Positions 44,621 through 53,108 of a stretch of DNA of 64,000 bases are shown here, in pieces. The translations under genes were made by a program, and so were the position numbers. The DNA is from Sphingobacteriaceae bacterium GW460-11-11-14-LB5 (GTDB lineage Bacteria; Bacteroidota; Bacteroidia; Sphingobacteriales; Sphingobacteriaceae): contig CP021237.1 of NCBI GenBank assembly GCA_002151545.1, positions 3,844,001-3,908,000 of the forward strand, read 5' to 3'. Within the stretch, counting starts at the first letter, position 1. Each line of letters begins with the position of its first letter. The notes below the pieces were generated by a model. The model worked only from the letters and a program-made list of their open reading frames with translations. It was not told the origin of the DNA and ran no database searches.

Positions 44621-44802
44621 AGTCCGAAAGTCAGATCTCCGAAGTTATAATTTATTAGAATAGACTATACAAATTACAATTTCTTATAATACAATCCAAA
44701 ACAATGATCTACTTTCCCAGAGTTGTTAATGAATTTCAAACTAGCCATCACGCCTGGTATGCTCTTTGACTTCCGTCTTCGGTCTCCCGACCTCCGACTT
44801 TT
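44621..44802. repeat. TCCGAAGTC / GACTTCCG arms upstream of the S23-type gene
   Basis: AGTCCGAAAGTCAGATCTCC with GAAGTT following (44621-44646), and TTGACTTCCGTCTTCGGTCT with CCGACCTCCGACTT following (44766-44800), are oppositely oriented, diverged versions of one word set about 115 bases apart. They end 1 bp before the aguB stop codon. Confidence 0.65.
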
Positions 44803-45678
44803 CTAATCCCCGTCAATATATCTTTTGGTAATCGGCTGATAAGAATCGATCCTTCTATCTCTTAAAAAAGGCCAGTGTTTACGGAAGAAATCAGATTCTG
44901 ATAAATCTAATTCAACCACTTCTGTCTCCTCTAAATCGTGTGAAGCTAAATAAAGTAGTTTGCCTTGCCCGTTTGTAGCGAAACTTCCGCCCCAGAATTT
45001 CATGGCACCATCTTGTTCAAAACCCACACGATTTACACTGACTACGGGAACACCGTTTGCAACCGCATGCGAACGTTGGATGGTTTGCCATGCATTGTAT
45101 TGATCCTGATTGGTTTCTTCATCCTGATCGGTAGCCCAGCCAATTGCAGTTGGATAGAACATAATATCGGCACCCATCAGAGCCGTAATGCGCGAAGCTT
45201 CAGGATACCATTGATCCCAGCAGATCAGGATACCGATTTTGGCAAATTTAGTTTCGAAAACCTTGTAACCTAAATCGCCTGGTGTGAAGTAAAATTTTTC
45301 GTAAAAAGCAGGATCATCAGGAATATGCATTTTGCGATATTTACCTAAATATGAACCATCAGCATCTAAAACGGCTGTAGTATTGTGGTATAATCCTTCC
45401 GCACGTTTCTCAAACAAAGAAGCAATAATGACCACGCCTAATTCTTTGGCTACCACTTGCAAAGCATCGGTAGATGGACCCGGAATAGCTTCTGCCAGAT
45501 CAAAATTATCGTAATCTTCAACATCGCAGAAATACAGCGAAGTAAAAAGCTCTTGCAAACACACAATCTGCGCACCTTTTGCTGCCGCTTCCCTTACTTT
45601 CGCAATCGCTTTATCTAAATTTTCCTGCTTAACTTTAGTACAACTCATTTGCACTAAGCCAACTTTTACTTTCTTCAT
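44803..45678 (-). CDS. aguB: N-carbamoylputrescine amidase
   Basis: Converts N-carbamoylputrescine to putrescine. A 291-residue carbon-nitrogen hydrolase with the Glu-Lys-Cys triad Glu43 (CLQELF), Lys116 (KYRKMHIPDD) and Cys153 (ILICWDQWYPE), and the family-specific SLYFCDVEDYDNFDLAEAIPGPST. It acts directly after aguA in putrescine synthesis. A likely promoter at 45776-45783 gives a leader of about 90 nt that is made of ATGA/ATTC-type words. Confidence 0.93.
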   Translation of the reverse strand: MKKVKVGLVQMSCTKVKQENLDKAIAKVREAAAKGAQIVCLQELFTSLYFCDVEDYDNFDLAEAIPGPSTDALQVVAKELGVVIIASLFEKRAEGLYHNTTAVLDADGSYLGKYRKMHIPDDPAFYEKFYFTPGDLGYKVFETKFAKIGILICWDQWYPEASRITALMGADIMFYPTAIGWATDQDEETNQDQYNAWQTIQRSHAVANGVPVVSVNRVGFEQDGAMKFWGGSFATNGQGKLLYLASHDLEETEVVELDLSESDFFRKHWPFLRDRRIDSYQPITKRYIDGD

Positions 45679-45775
45679 ATTTTTGAAATGAGAGAATGAG
45701 AGAATGATAAAATGATTGAATGCTTAATGTAAGGCCATTCACTCACTCAAAATTCAGTCATTCAAAATTAGGCTG

Positions 45776-45783
45776 CAAAGTTA
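45776..45783 (-). promoter_or_regulatory. TAACTTTG promoter box of aguB
   Basis: On the minus strand TAACTTTG matches TAnnTTTG. The sequence around the expected -33 box (45800-45806) falls inside a purine-rich AAGGT-type repeat (45791-45826), so the repeat may shape promoter strength. Confidence 0.5.
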
Positions 45784-45904
45784 CTAAAAAGGTTGAAGGT
45801 ATAAAGGTTGAAGATGTAAGGTTTGTATAAAAATATGAGAAAAGAGTTGGTTGTATTTTGAATAGTTATTGGTTGGGCTATTATTAATAGATTAAGCAAA
45901 AAGT

Positions 45905-46028
45905 TCGTCATTGCGAGGAGGAACGACGAAGCAATCTTAATGCGGATGCCAGTAGCGATTGTTGTAAGGTTGCTTCCCCGAAAGGTCGGGACAGGCTGTC
46001 GGCTGAAAAAGCCTTCTCGCAATGACGA
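45905..46028. repeat. Dispersed inverted repeat, CGTCATTGCGAGG type, copy 2 (longer)
   Basis: It starts TCGTCATTGCGAGGAGG and ends TCTCGCAATGACGA (46015-46028), with GAAGCAATCTT and AAGGTTGCTTCC as inner pairing words and CCCGAAAGGTCGGGA as a hairpin. It is a diverged relative of 37429-37520 with a longer centre. Confidence 0.82.
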
Positions 46029-46056
46029 TATTACGGTGTTTATTTAGTAATAAAAC

Positions 46057-46090
46057 AAAAAGCCCCAACTTACGCTGAGGCTTTCCTTTT
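46057..46090 (-). terminator. Intrinsic terminator of the flotillin gene
   Basis: On the minus strand AAAGCC...TCAG pairs with TTG(G)GGCTTT, followed by TTGTTTTA. It begins 16 bp after the stop codon. Confidence 0.75.
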
Positions 46091-46105
46091 TAATTTAAAG
46101 ACCAA

Positions 46106-48073
46106 TTATGGATTAATGTTATCCTTTTTAGGTTTTGGTTTTGTCTCTACAATTTCTGCAACGGCTACCACTTCTTTACGTGTCTGAGGATCCATTAATT
46201 CCATCAGTTTTAAGCCCAGCAAGCCATCCATTGCCGAACCGCCATGGTTACCACCACTGCCACCAATTAACACATCAGGGATCAGTTTCACATTACCTTT
46301 TGATAACTCTTCGGTAATTTTGTAACGGGTAAAGTTTTCGCCGCCCAAAGCTTTCACCGCAAGTTCATATGCTTCTGCGGTTGACTTACCTACCGCTAAA
46401 ATTTTACCCGCCTCGGCGCTACCGGTTAACGAAATCTGTTCGGCCTCTGCTGAAGCCCTTAATTTAATCGCTTCCGAATCGGCCTGCGCCCTTGCTTTGG
46501 TTGCTTCAGCCTCGGCATGGGCCCTCATTTTTGTGGCCTCAGCTTCTGCGCCCACAGCCAGTTTTACACCGGCAGCATCACCTTCTGATTTTTTCACGGT
46601 TGCACTTGCCGTACGTTCGGCAATCTCTACACTTTGTTGCGCTTTCACAATATCTTTCTGCATATCGGCAATGGCCGTTTCTTTCTCCATCCCCTGACGC
46701 GTTTCCTGCGCCTGTTTCTGGGTTTCGTAAGTAACCTTTTGTTCTTCCGCAATTTTACGGTCGGTTAAAGTTTTCATTAACGATTCTGGCGGAACAATGT
46801 CACCGATCAGCGTATCAACCGCATTTACGTTATATTCGTCAAGCACTTTGCGGATATGCTCTTTAGCTGACTCCTGACGCTCTTTACGGGTACTCAAGAA
46901 AGCAATCACATCACTTCCCTGCGCCGAGTTACGGAAATAGTTACCAATGGTGGGTTCTAAAACCTGCGAAACCAGGTTAACCATGTTACCAAAACGTGCA
47001 ATTACCTTAGGCGCTTCTGTAGTGGGCACGTGGATAATCTGCGCCACATCTAAATTGAAGGGGAAACCATCTCTTGAACGTACGGTAATGGTTGACAGGT
47101 TTTTATCCAAATTGTGTGCTTCGCTACGTGCTGACGCCCAGTTTAACACTAAATTGGTTGTTGGTACCAGTTCTACTTTCATGATGTATTTGTTAATCGG
47201 GTATTTTCCGGGGCCAAGTGGTTCCAGCCAAACACCTTTAGAACCTTTACCCACGATATTACCGTGTTTAAAATCGGCACCGGTTAAATCATTTCCATCG
47301 GTACCAATAAACGAGATCACCACGCCTACATAACCGATTGCGATTTCGGTCATCGGAATTTCCTCCAGCTGAATAGCCCATGGGTTAAGGTTGTAAGATC
47401 CTGCTAAAATGACCTGGGGCTGTAAACCACGGTTACCACCTTGTTTAATAAAGGCATCGAAATCCTGAAAATTGTTGTGTCCATCAACCAGTTTACCGGC
47501 AATCTGGTTGGCCTCAATCGGCAATCCATCCAACGTGGTTACAATACCCACCATACTTTCCTGTATCCTGACCATATCGGTAACGGAAACCTGGAACAAC
47601 ATGGTATTGATACGATAAGAACCCGAAGTAATGTAAGAAGTCTGCCGGCCTCGCTGCCCGCCATTTTCGAGAAACTTCACTGCATCCTGGAAATTATCAG
47701 ATTCTACTTTTTGCCCAAGGATATTCCCTGTCGGGATTTCCGAGCCGTCTTTGGCCATGATGAGTCCGATTTTACCTTCTGGAATAACGGTAAACTGTTC
47801 CATGGTTACACTATACTGCCAAAACCACATTCCGAAATACAATCCCGGGGCGAGCGTTTTTCCTTGAAAACCAGCCTCACCTTTGATGGCAATGATGCGC
47901 CCGTCGGGCAATTCGCGATCAGCACCAAAGAGCACGAATTTTTTGGTAATTAAGCCGATCCTGTCTTCGGGAACAATAACCATCCCGAATAAGAAACGTA
48001 AAATATATTTGTATAAAACTAAGCACAACAGTGCCACTAAAACCCACCAATAGTTAGAAATGAGCGATTCCAT
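46106..48073 (-). CDS. Flotillin-like SPFH (band 7) protein
   Basis: A 655-residue membrane scaffold protein. One N-terminal span (about 8-35, WWVLVALLCLVLYKYILRFLFGMVIV) is followed by an SPFH/band-7 domain (about 300-420, TVRSRDGFPFNLDVAQIIHV), and then a long Ala/Glu-rich coiled coil (about 430-590, EAEATKMRAHAEAEATKAR), as in flotillins, with a Gly-rich end. Flotillins organise membrane microdomains and affect secretion and membrane fluidity. Compared with FloT, the region between the membrane span and SPFH domain is extended (about 40-300) with repeated IGLI/IGYVGV beta segments. No NfeD partner gene is adjacent. Confidence 0.87.
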   Translation of the reverse strand: MESLISNYWWVLVALLCLVLYKYILRFLFGMVIVPEDRIGLITKKFVLFGADRELPDGRIIAIKGEAGFQGKTLAPGLYFGMWFWQYSVTMEQFTVIPEGKIGLIMAKDGSEIPTGNILGQKVESDNFQDAVKFLENGGQRGRQTSYITSGSYRINTMLFQVSVTDMVRIQESMVGIVTTLDGLPIEANQIAGKLVDGHNNFQDFDAFIKQGGNRGLQPQVILAGSYNLNPWAIQLEEIPMTEIAIGYVGVVISFIGTDGNDLTGADFKHGNIVGKGSKGVWLEPLGPGKYPINKYIMKVELVPTTNLVLNWASARSEAHNLDKNLSTITVRSRDGFPFNLDVAQIIHVPTTEAPKVIARFGNMVNLVSQVLEPTIGNYFRNSAQGSDVIAFLSTRKERQESAKEHIRKVLDEYNVNAVDTLIGDIVPPESLMKTLTDRKIAEEQKVTYETQKQAQETRQGMEKETAIADMQKDIVKAQQSVEIAERTASATVKKSEGDAAGVKLAVGAEAEATKMRAHAEAEATKARAQADSEAIKLRASAEAEQISLTGSAEAGKILAVGKSTAEAYELAVKALGGENFTRYKITEELSKGNVKLIPDVLIGGSGGNHGGSAMDGLLGLKLMELMDPQTRKEVVAVAEIVETKPKPKKDNINP

Positions 48074-48670
48074 AATTTATATTATTTTTCTGTTTTTTTT
48101 AGCTTAATAAACCATTTATTAAGCATGATATGGACAGCAAACCGTATGCTTTGTTACTATTTTTAACACTTATTTTTAAACTATTTTTTATTGATTTTAA
48201 GGCCTCAAAGATGACTCAGGATTGATTTTAACCAAAATCCCAACTGCAGATGACATTTTTGCCAATAACCGAACTGAACGCTTATAAACACTAAAAACTA
48301 ACCTTTTAGGTTCTCCTGAATACCTGGGGAAATTTTAAATGTATAAACTACAATTAAAAGGAAAAAGTCGTCCTTTTTTAGACCTATACAATTGACCGAA
48401 TTGGAGTACAGTAATTGATCTGTTTTGGGTTTTACGCCAGAGAAAAATACCTTGATATAAATTTGCCCAGAAGAGCAGAACCCAGGTAACCTAAACCCGA
48501 TTGCACGAATGCGCCCGATTTAAGCGTTTATCCTTGTTTTTTTATGGCGTGCTTGCCTGTTTCACAGGTTTGATCGGGGCAGAAGGGAAAGTGGGACTGG
48601 AACTAACCTAAGCACACAGAAACCTGCTTTTCAAATGATTTACGAACAGAGACACGAAAATCACAAGGTT
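48074..48670. other. Intergenic region with a structured repeat element
   Basis: The 5' half (48074-48400) is AT-rich upstream sequence of the flotillin gene. The 3' half (about 48480-48660) is more GC-rich, contains the hairpin CCTGT-TTC-ACAGG, the words CGATTGCACGAATGCGCCCG and GATCGGGGCAGAAGGG, and at 48615-48635 a 19/21 match to 29480-29500. It is probably a dispersed element or an RNA gene; no open frame with protein-family features was seen. Confidence 0.4.
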
Positions 48671-48892
48671 TTATACACCAATCTCTTCACGGTATTCCTG
48701 TTGTAATTCGAATAAACATTTGGCACAAAGACAGCCATCGTACAATTCGGAGATGTATTGTACTTCATTTATACTCAGCTGTACCACACTACACTGGCAT
48801 TTGGTATAAGAATTTGCCTTGCACTCAATAGCACCATTACACCGCTCGCAGGGAATGATTTCGTGTTTGGCGCTATGAATAGTTGAAGACAT
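48671..48892 (-). CDS. Cysteine-rich CWC-family small protein
   Basis: A 73-residue cytoplasmic protein with eight cysteines (15, 18, 24, 32, 34, 54, 56, 59) arranged as CERC, C, CQC, CLCAKC, probably binding two zinc ions. The pattern fits the Cys_rich_CWC family (PF14375), whose function is unknown. It is a single gene with a repeat-containing region on each side. Confidence 0.85.
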   Translation of the reverse strand: MSSTIHSAKHEIIPCERCNGAIECKANSYTKCQCSVVQLSINEVQYISELYDGCLCAKCLFELQQEYREEIGV

Positions 48893-48967
48893 CTTTAAAG
48901 TTCAATTGTTTATGGGTTCATTTAGTCATTAACTAATGAAACCAATACAAAAGTATAAACAAAAAAT

Positions 48968-48995
48968 AAGGTTTTGAGCGTTTGCCCAAAACCTT
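48968..48995 (-). terminator. Hairpin terminator of the sulfatase operon
   Basis: AAGGTTTTG pairs with CAAAACCTT around AGCGTTTGCC. It lies 23 bases past the stop codon of the sterol desaturase-like gene. The first 23 bases recur at 59038-59060. Confidence 0.75.
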
Positions 48996-49017
48996 AAATA
49001 ATACGAACGTAAAAATG

Positions 49018-49989
49018 TTAAAATGCAGATTCTATTTTAGCATTGATGTGGGTATTGCTGAGGTTATATTCTTCATTAATACCTGCAGCTAAGGGGGTGC
49101 TACTTTCTGCAACATGCTCATCTTGCCTTATTATTGGCCCATTTTTAGCCAATTCGCTGCCTACTACTTTAGATTTGAAGAACGGCCAGGCCAGTTGGGC
49201 ATACCACTCATCACCTTCGTAATGTGAAATGCCATAAGCTTTAGGATACTTTCTGCTGATGAATGCGGTATCGAAAATGATATCCCACAGGAAAAACATG
49301 TTACCAAAATTACCTTTATAATAACCTATCCCATCATCTGTTGATGCCGCATGGTGCGCATGATGTGTGGCGGGGGTTGATATTACCCGCTCGAACACCC
49401 AGGCAATAGGATGTAATACTTTGTACTTATAAAAAGGTTTATCCCAGGGAATGCTCGAGTGTGCAAAGGTTACAATAGCTCCTTTTATACCTTTTACCAC
49501 CACTGCCGGAATACCTAAGCCTAAATAAACCAGCGCAGTAGTTAAATAGGTTTGAGAAAAAAACAAACTATAAATTACATTTTGTCTGCTGGCCATAGCC
49601 ATGCCCATGTATGGCGTCGAGTGGTGTGTACGATGGAAACGCCATAACCATGGAATTTCATGGTGTAAGCGGTGGTACCAATATTGCGTCAAATCATCGG
49701 CAACTGCGATAATTCCGCAGCCCCACCAAAATGGAACCCACTCAAATTCATTTTTTAAATTTGGTAATACCGCAGGCAAAAACTTTAATCCATAATAAGC
49801 TACTACTGGTCTAATGACTAATTTGGGCAAAATGAAACAGGCAATATCTGTATAGCGCTCGCCTTTTGGCCATTTGCCTTTGTAAAGCCCAAAAGAGAAT
49901 TCGAGAACCCCGATTACAAAAACTAAAAACGGAAATCCGATTCCATTGAGGTTTTCTATTATTTTTTTGATAAAATCAATCGCTTCCAT
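49018..49989 (-). CDS. Sterol desaturase / fatty acid hydroxylase superfamily protein
   Basis: A 323-residue membrane di-iron oxygenase. The histidine boxes are YHRLHHE (His106-His110), RFHRTHHS (His119-His123) and THHAHHA (about 207-213). Several hydrophobic segments lie before and between them. Members hydroxylate or desaturate lipids; in bacteria, carotenoid, fatty-acid and plasmalogen-type substrates are known. It is the last gene of the SusCD/sulfatase operon and overlaps the preceding 63-codon gene by 14 bp, so it is translationally coupled. How a lipid hydroxylase serves a sulfatase operon is not obvious; possibly it acts on a sulfated lipid or steroid. Confidence 0.87.
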   Translation of the reverse strand: MEAIDFIKKIIENLNGIGFPFLVFVIGVLEFSFGLYKGKWPKGERYTDIACFILPKLVIRPVVAYYGLKFLPAVLPNLKNEFEWVPFWWGCGIIAVADDLTQYWYHRLHHEIPWLWRFHRTHHSTPYMGMAMASRQNVIYSLFFSQTYLTTALVYLGLGIPAVVVKGIKGAIVTFAHSSIPWDKPFYKYKVLHPIAWVFERVISTPATHHAHHAASTDDGIGYYKGNFGNMFFLWDIIFDTAFISRKYPKAYGISHYEGDEWYAQLAWPFFKSKVVGSELAKNGPIIRQDEHVAESSTPLAAGINEEYNLSNTHINAKIESAF

Positions 49990-50167
49990 TTTCGCTATTT
50001 GTTTTTAAGGTTGAAGGTTTATTAACCGTAGCTTTTTTGTGCTCCCATGGTCTCTCTCCGGTAATGTAAAAAGTGGTGAACATAAGCGCTATGGGTAAAA
50101 AAAAGATAAACAGACTTAAGCCAGCGTTTCGCCATATTTTCTGTCTGGATTCTAATGACATTTTCAT
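49976..50167 (-). CDS. Small single-span membrane protein, 63 residues
   Basis: A 63-residue protein with one membrane span (about 13-34, AGLSLFIFFLPIALMFTTFYI) and a charged C-terminus. Its 3' end overlaps the sterol desaturase-like start by 14 bp, strong evidence of real coupled translation. No family recognised. A second tiny membrane protein gene lies upstream at 50257-50421. Confidence 0.72.
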   Translation of the reverse strand: MKMSLESRQKIWRNAGLSLFIFFLPIALMFTTFYITGERPWEHKKATVNKPSTLKTNSENGSD

Positions 50168-50191
50168 TTTTTATAATTTGTTTTTAAAGGT

Positions 50192-50249
50192 GATGAAGCC
50201 GTTATGATTTATTCCATGACCTGGTTTTGAAAATCATGACGGTTTCATC
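50192..50249. repeat. 19-bp inverted repeat between the two small membrane protein genes
   Basis: GATGAAGCCGTTATGATTT (50192-50210) and AAATCATGACGGTTTCATC (50231-50249) match as inverted copies at 17 of 19 positions, with a 20-base loop. It could be an attenuator, an RNA-processing site or a stabiliser in the operon mRNA. Confidence 0.65.
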
Positions 50250-50256
50250 ATCAAGG

Positions 50257-50421
50257 TTATTTTACAGGTGAAATAATGGTATTACTGGCGTTTGATTTAG
50301 ATTTAGGGAGCAATTTTGGAGCAGCCCACAAGCTGCCAAAAATGATAGCAAATGGCACTAAGGTAACCACAATCCCTAAAAGGATTTTCTTGCCAAGAAT
50401 TTTTACATCTGAAATAGTCAT
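50257..50421 (-). CDS. Small single-span membrane protein, 54 residues
   Basis: A 54-codon frame begins ATG at 50421: MTISDVKILGKKILLGIV, then a hydrophobic span (about 13-33) with VPFAIIFGSLWAAPK, and a Ser/Asn/Lys-rich tail. It starts 43 bp after the sulfatase stop and lies in the same direction. Like the next small gene it has an inside-positive start and one span. No family recognised; it may be a subunit or chaperone of the neighbouring membrane oxygenase. Confidence 0.6.
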   Translation of the reverse strand: MTISDVKILGKKILLGIVVTLVPFAIIFGSLWAAPKLLPKSKSNASNTIISPVK

Positions 50422-50464
50422 CTTAATTTTTTAAAGTGATCATTAATTATGAGGTCATTTATAC

Positions 50465-52351
50465 TTATTTCTTTATGGTTTCGCTGCTGGTTGTTGTATT
50501 TGTAGCCTGCGTTTTTTTATGAATACGCTGATTGGTTACATCATCCCAGGTGATGTAAGGATACAAATTGTATTTTTGGGCCTGCACCTCAAACAGCGCT
50601 TTCAATTCTGCTAACTTTTTCGGGTCTTTTTTAGCCAGGTCAATTCGTTCATTAAAATCTTCGTTTAGATTGTACAGTTCCCACTCACCTTCTCCGTATT
50701 TCCTCGTAGCTGCGCCGCTCGCTTTTTCCGGACCGAAAATTCCATCGCGGTTAAAACTCAAAGCGGCCTTCCACCCATCTTTATAAATGGATCTTGCGCC
50801 GAAAATGTAGTAGTGCTGTACGGTGTGGCGTGAGGCAGCTTTGGCATTATCAAAACTGTAGGCCAATGAAGTACCTTGAAGCGTATCCTGCTTAATGCCG
50901 CGAATAAATTCTGGATTTTTAATACCAACATATTCCAGGGTAGTGGGAAGGATATCAATCACATGCCCGTATTGGGTACGTAATGTTCCTTTATCTTTAA
51001 TCCCCTTAGGATAATAAACAATTAACGGATTACGCGTGCCGCCCTCGCTATTGGCGTCTTGTTTCCAGGCTTTAAAAGGTGTGTTTAATGCCTGTGCCCA
51101 GCCTAATGGATAATTGCCCACGGTATTTTCTGGCGTACCTACCTTAGCTAAATTGGCATAGTTATAATCAACAGATTCTTCTTCTGTTAATGGTTTTGGC
51201 GCTTTTGTACCTGCCGCCACATAACCTTTATCGATCACGCCATTTTGCGTACCTTCTTTACTTGCACCGTTATCGCCAATAATTACAAAAACTAAAGTAT
51301 TTTCCAATTGCTGCGACGTTTTAAGGTAATCAATCAATCTTCCAACTTCGTAATCAGTGTAAGTTAAATAGGCTGCGTAAACTTCCATAAAACGGGCATA
51401 CACCTTACGTTGCTTATCGGATAACTTATCCCAGGCCAAAATATTTGGGTTACGTTCTGGCAAAACGGTATTTTGTGGAATAATGCCCGATTTCTTTTCT
51501 TGTGCAAAAATTTCCTGCCGGAAATTATCCCATCCCTTATCGAATTTACCCTTGTATAAATCCCTAAACTCATCAGGCACCTGGTGTGGTGAATGTGTTG
51601 CACCCGGCGCATAGTATAAGAAAAATGGCTTACCAGACTTTACGGCTTGCTGGCGTTTCAAATAAGAAATGGCCTTGTCGGTAATCTGAGCAGTTAAATG
51701 GCGACCATCTGGCGTAACATGGGCGTTATCTTCAACTAAGTCTGGTTTGTATTGATCTGTAGCGGAGCCTAAAAACCCGAAGAAATGGTCAAACCCTTTC
51801 CCCAGTGGCCAACGATCGAATGGCCCTACATCTGTTGCATCCTCATCTGGTGTTAAACCATATTTTCCTACGGCAAAGGTATTGTATCCATTTTCTCTTA
51901 ATATTTCGGCGGCTGTTCCTTTATCGGAAGGGATTCTTCCATCCCAACCCGGAAAACCGGCAGACATACGGGTATGTGCAAAACCGCCCATATGCACCGC
52001 ATGAGAATTTCTTCCGGTTAATAAAGCAGATCTGGTAGGTGCGCAAATTGCGGTAGTATGAAAATTGGTGTAACGTAAGCCATCTTTGGCCAAAGCGTCA
52101 AAAGTTGGGGTATTGATTAAGCCTCCAAAAGTAGTGGTCGCACCAAATCCAACATCGTCAATTAAAATCCAAAGTACATTTGGCGCATTTGCCGGGGCCT
52201 TTATTGGGTCTGTCCAGTATTCTTTTGATTCTCCAAGCGTGCGACCGATTACTCCTTTAAAAGGTTCTTGTTGTTGCGTAATATTTTGTGCAGCAACCTG
52301 ATTAGCTATAAAGCTAGCGGTGATTGCTGTTAAGATTAAAAATTTCTTCAT
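50465..52351 (-). CDS. Secreted arylsulfatase (sulfatase family, Cys-type)
   Basis: A 628-residue exported sulfatase: signal peptide (about 1-21, ending VAAQ), metal-binding NVLWILIDDVGFG (Asp65, Asp66) and the active-site consensus CAPTRSALLTGR with Cys103 to be converted to formylglycine. Further motifs are KWPLGKGFDHFFGF-like and VFVIIGDNGASKEG (metal ligands). Length and order resemble the Pseudomonas-type arylsulfatase. No formylglycine-generating enzyme is encoded within the window. It would release sulfate from an organosulfate taken up by the SusCD pair. Confidence 0.92.
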   Translation of the reverse strand: MKKFLILTAITASFIANQVAAQNITQQQEPFKGVIGRTLGESKEYWTDPIKAPANAPNVLWILIDDVGFGATTTFGGLINTPTFDALAKDGLRYTNFHTTAICAPTRSALLTGRNSHAVHMGGFAHTRMSAGFPGWDGRIPSDKGTAAEILRENGYNTFAVGKYGLTPDEDATDVGPFDRWPLGKGFDHFFGFLGSATDQYKPDLVEDNAHVTPDGRHLTAQITDKAISYLKRQQAVKSGKPFFLYYAPGATHSPHQVPDEFRDLYKGKFDKGWDNFRQEIFAQEKKSGIIPQNTVLPERNPNILAWDKLSDKQRKVYARFMEVYAAYLTYTDYEVGRLIDYLKTSQQLENTLVFVIIGDNGASKEGTQNGVIDKGYVAAGTKAPKPLTEEESVDYNYANLAKVGTPENTVGNYPLGWAQALNTPFKAWKQDANSEGGTRNPLIVYYPKGIKDKGTLRTQYGHVIDILPTTLEYVGIKNPEFIRGIKQDTLQGTSLAYSFDNAKAASRHTVQHYYIFGARSIYKDGWKAALSFNRDGIFGPEKASGAATRKYGEGEWELYNLNEDFNERIDLAKKDPKKLAELKALFEVQAQKYNLYPYITWDDVTNQRIHKKTQATNTTTSSETIKK

Positions 52352-52376
52352 GTTTTTTGAGTTAAGTTTTTAGCTA

Positions 52377-53096
52377 TTATTTTGATGAAGCGATAGCGCC
52401 AGCAGGCTTGTTTTGACTAACCGCAGCAGAAATTTCTTGGGTTGAAGCCTGACCTACCTTTTGCCAAACCAGTTTTCCATCTTTGTAAAGCAGTAGCGTA
52501 GGCAAGCTTTTGATATTTTTTTCTTTAACTAATTTTGCCTGCTCATAAGATTCGATTTTAATGATTTTAGCGCCAAAACTTTTTTGGTTTTCCAGCGAAT
52601 CCAAAACAGGAACCAGTTTTTTGCAAGAACCACAATATTTAGAACCAAAATCTATCAGCACTACCTTTGCAGATTGCGTTAGCTTGTTATAGGCCGCTGT
52701 TGTGATTGCTGCTTGTTTAGTATGATCTTCAATGGGATAACCCGAGCCTATCCATTTGCTAAAACCGCCATCAAGCACCCAAACATCTCTGAATCCCTTT
52801 TCATTTAATACTTTAGCTAAAGAATTGCTTCTTCCACTACCGATGGAATAAATAACAATAGGCTTTTGACCAGTTAATTGTTTTAAGTCTTTTTGGTAAT
52901 CTGCACCTGCGGGATTGATGTTTACAGCGCCTTTGATGTGGCTTTGCTGAAATTCTTCTGCCGATCTGGCATCAATTACCAGAGCCTGTGCTTTATTGAT
53001 CTTTTCTGCAATTTGGGCGAAAGATGGCGTAGTTTGCGCTTTTGCAACACCTATATACAGGATTATTGCCATTAAGTTTACGATTGTTTTTTTCAT
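52377..53096 (-). CDS. Fusion of a degenerate rhodanese domain and a thioredoxin domain, exported
   Basis: A 239-residue exported protein (signal peptide about 1-20). Residues about 25-125 are a rhodanese fold (VIDARSAEEFQQSHIKGAVN, WVLDGGFSKWIGSGYP), but the active-site loop reads VIYSIGSGRS, with Ser84 where the sulfur-carrying Cys should be. Residues about 135-235 form a thioredoxin domain with CGSC (155-158). The protein may use the rhodanese part for binding only and the thioredoxin part for redox chemistry with the active rhodanese encoded 12 bp upstream. Confidence 0.88.
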   Translation of the reverse strand: MKKTIVNLMAIILYIGVAKAQTTPSFAQIAEKINKAQALVIDARSAEEFQQSHIKGAVNINPAGADYQKDLKQLTGQKPIVIYSIGSGRSNSLAKVLNEKGFRDVWVLDGGFSKWIGSGYPIEDHTKQAAITTAAYNKLTQSAKVVLIDFGSKYCGSCKKLVPVLDSLENQKSFGAKIIKIESYEQAKLVKEKNIKSLPTLLLYKDGKLVWQKVGQASTQEISAAVSQNKPAGAIASSK

Positions 53097-53108
53097 GGGT
53101 TTTAAGTT

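Noticed and set aside
47441..47953. 170-codon plus-strand frame inside the flotillin gene
   Set aside because: Antisense shadow of a well-supported coding region, with no motif.
48131..48226. 31-codon frame MDSKPYALLLFLTLIFKL with a hydrophobic stretch
   Set aside because: Too short, in AT-rich DNA, with no coupling to a neighbour; could be chance.
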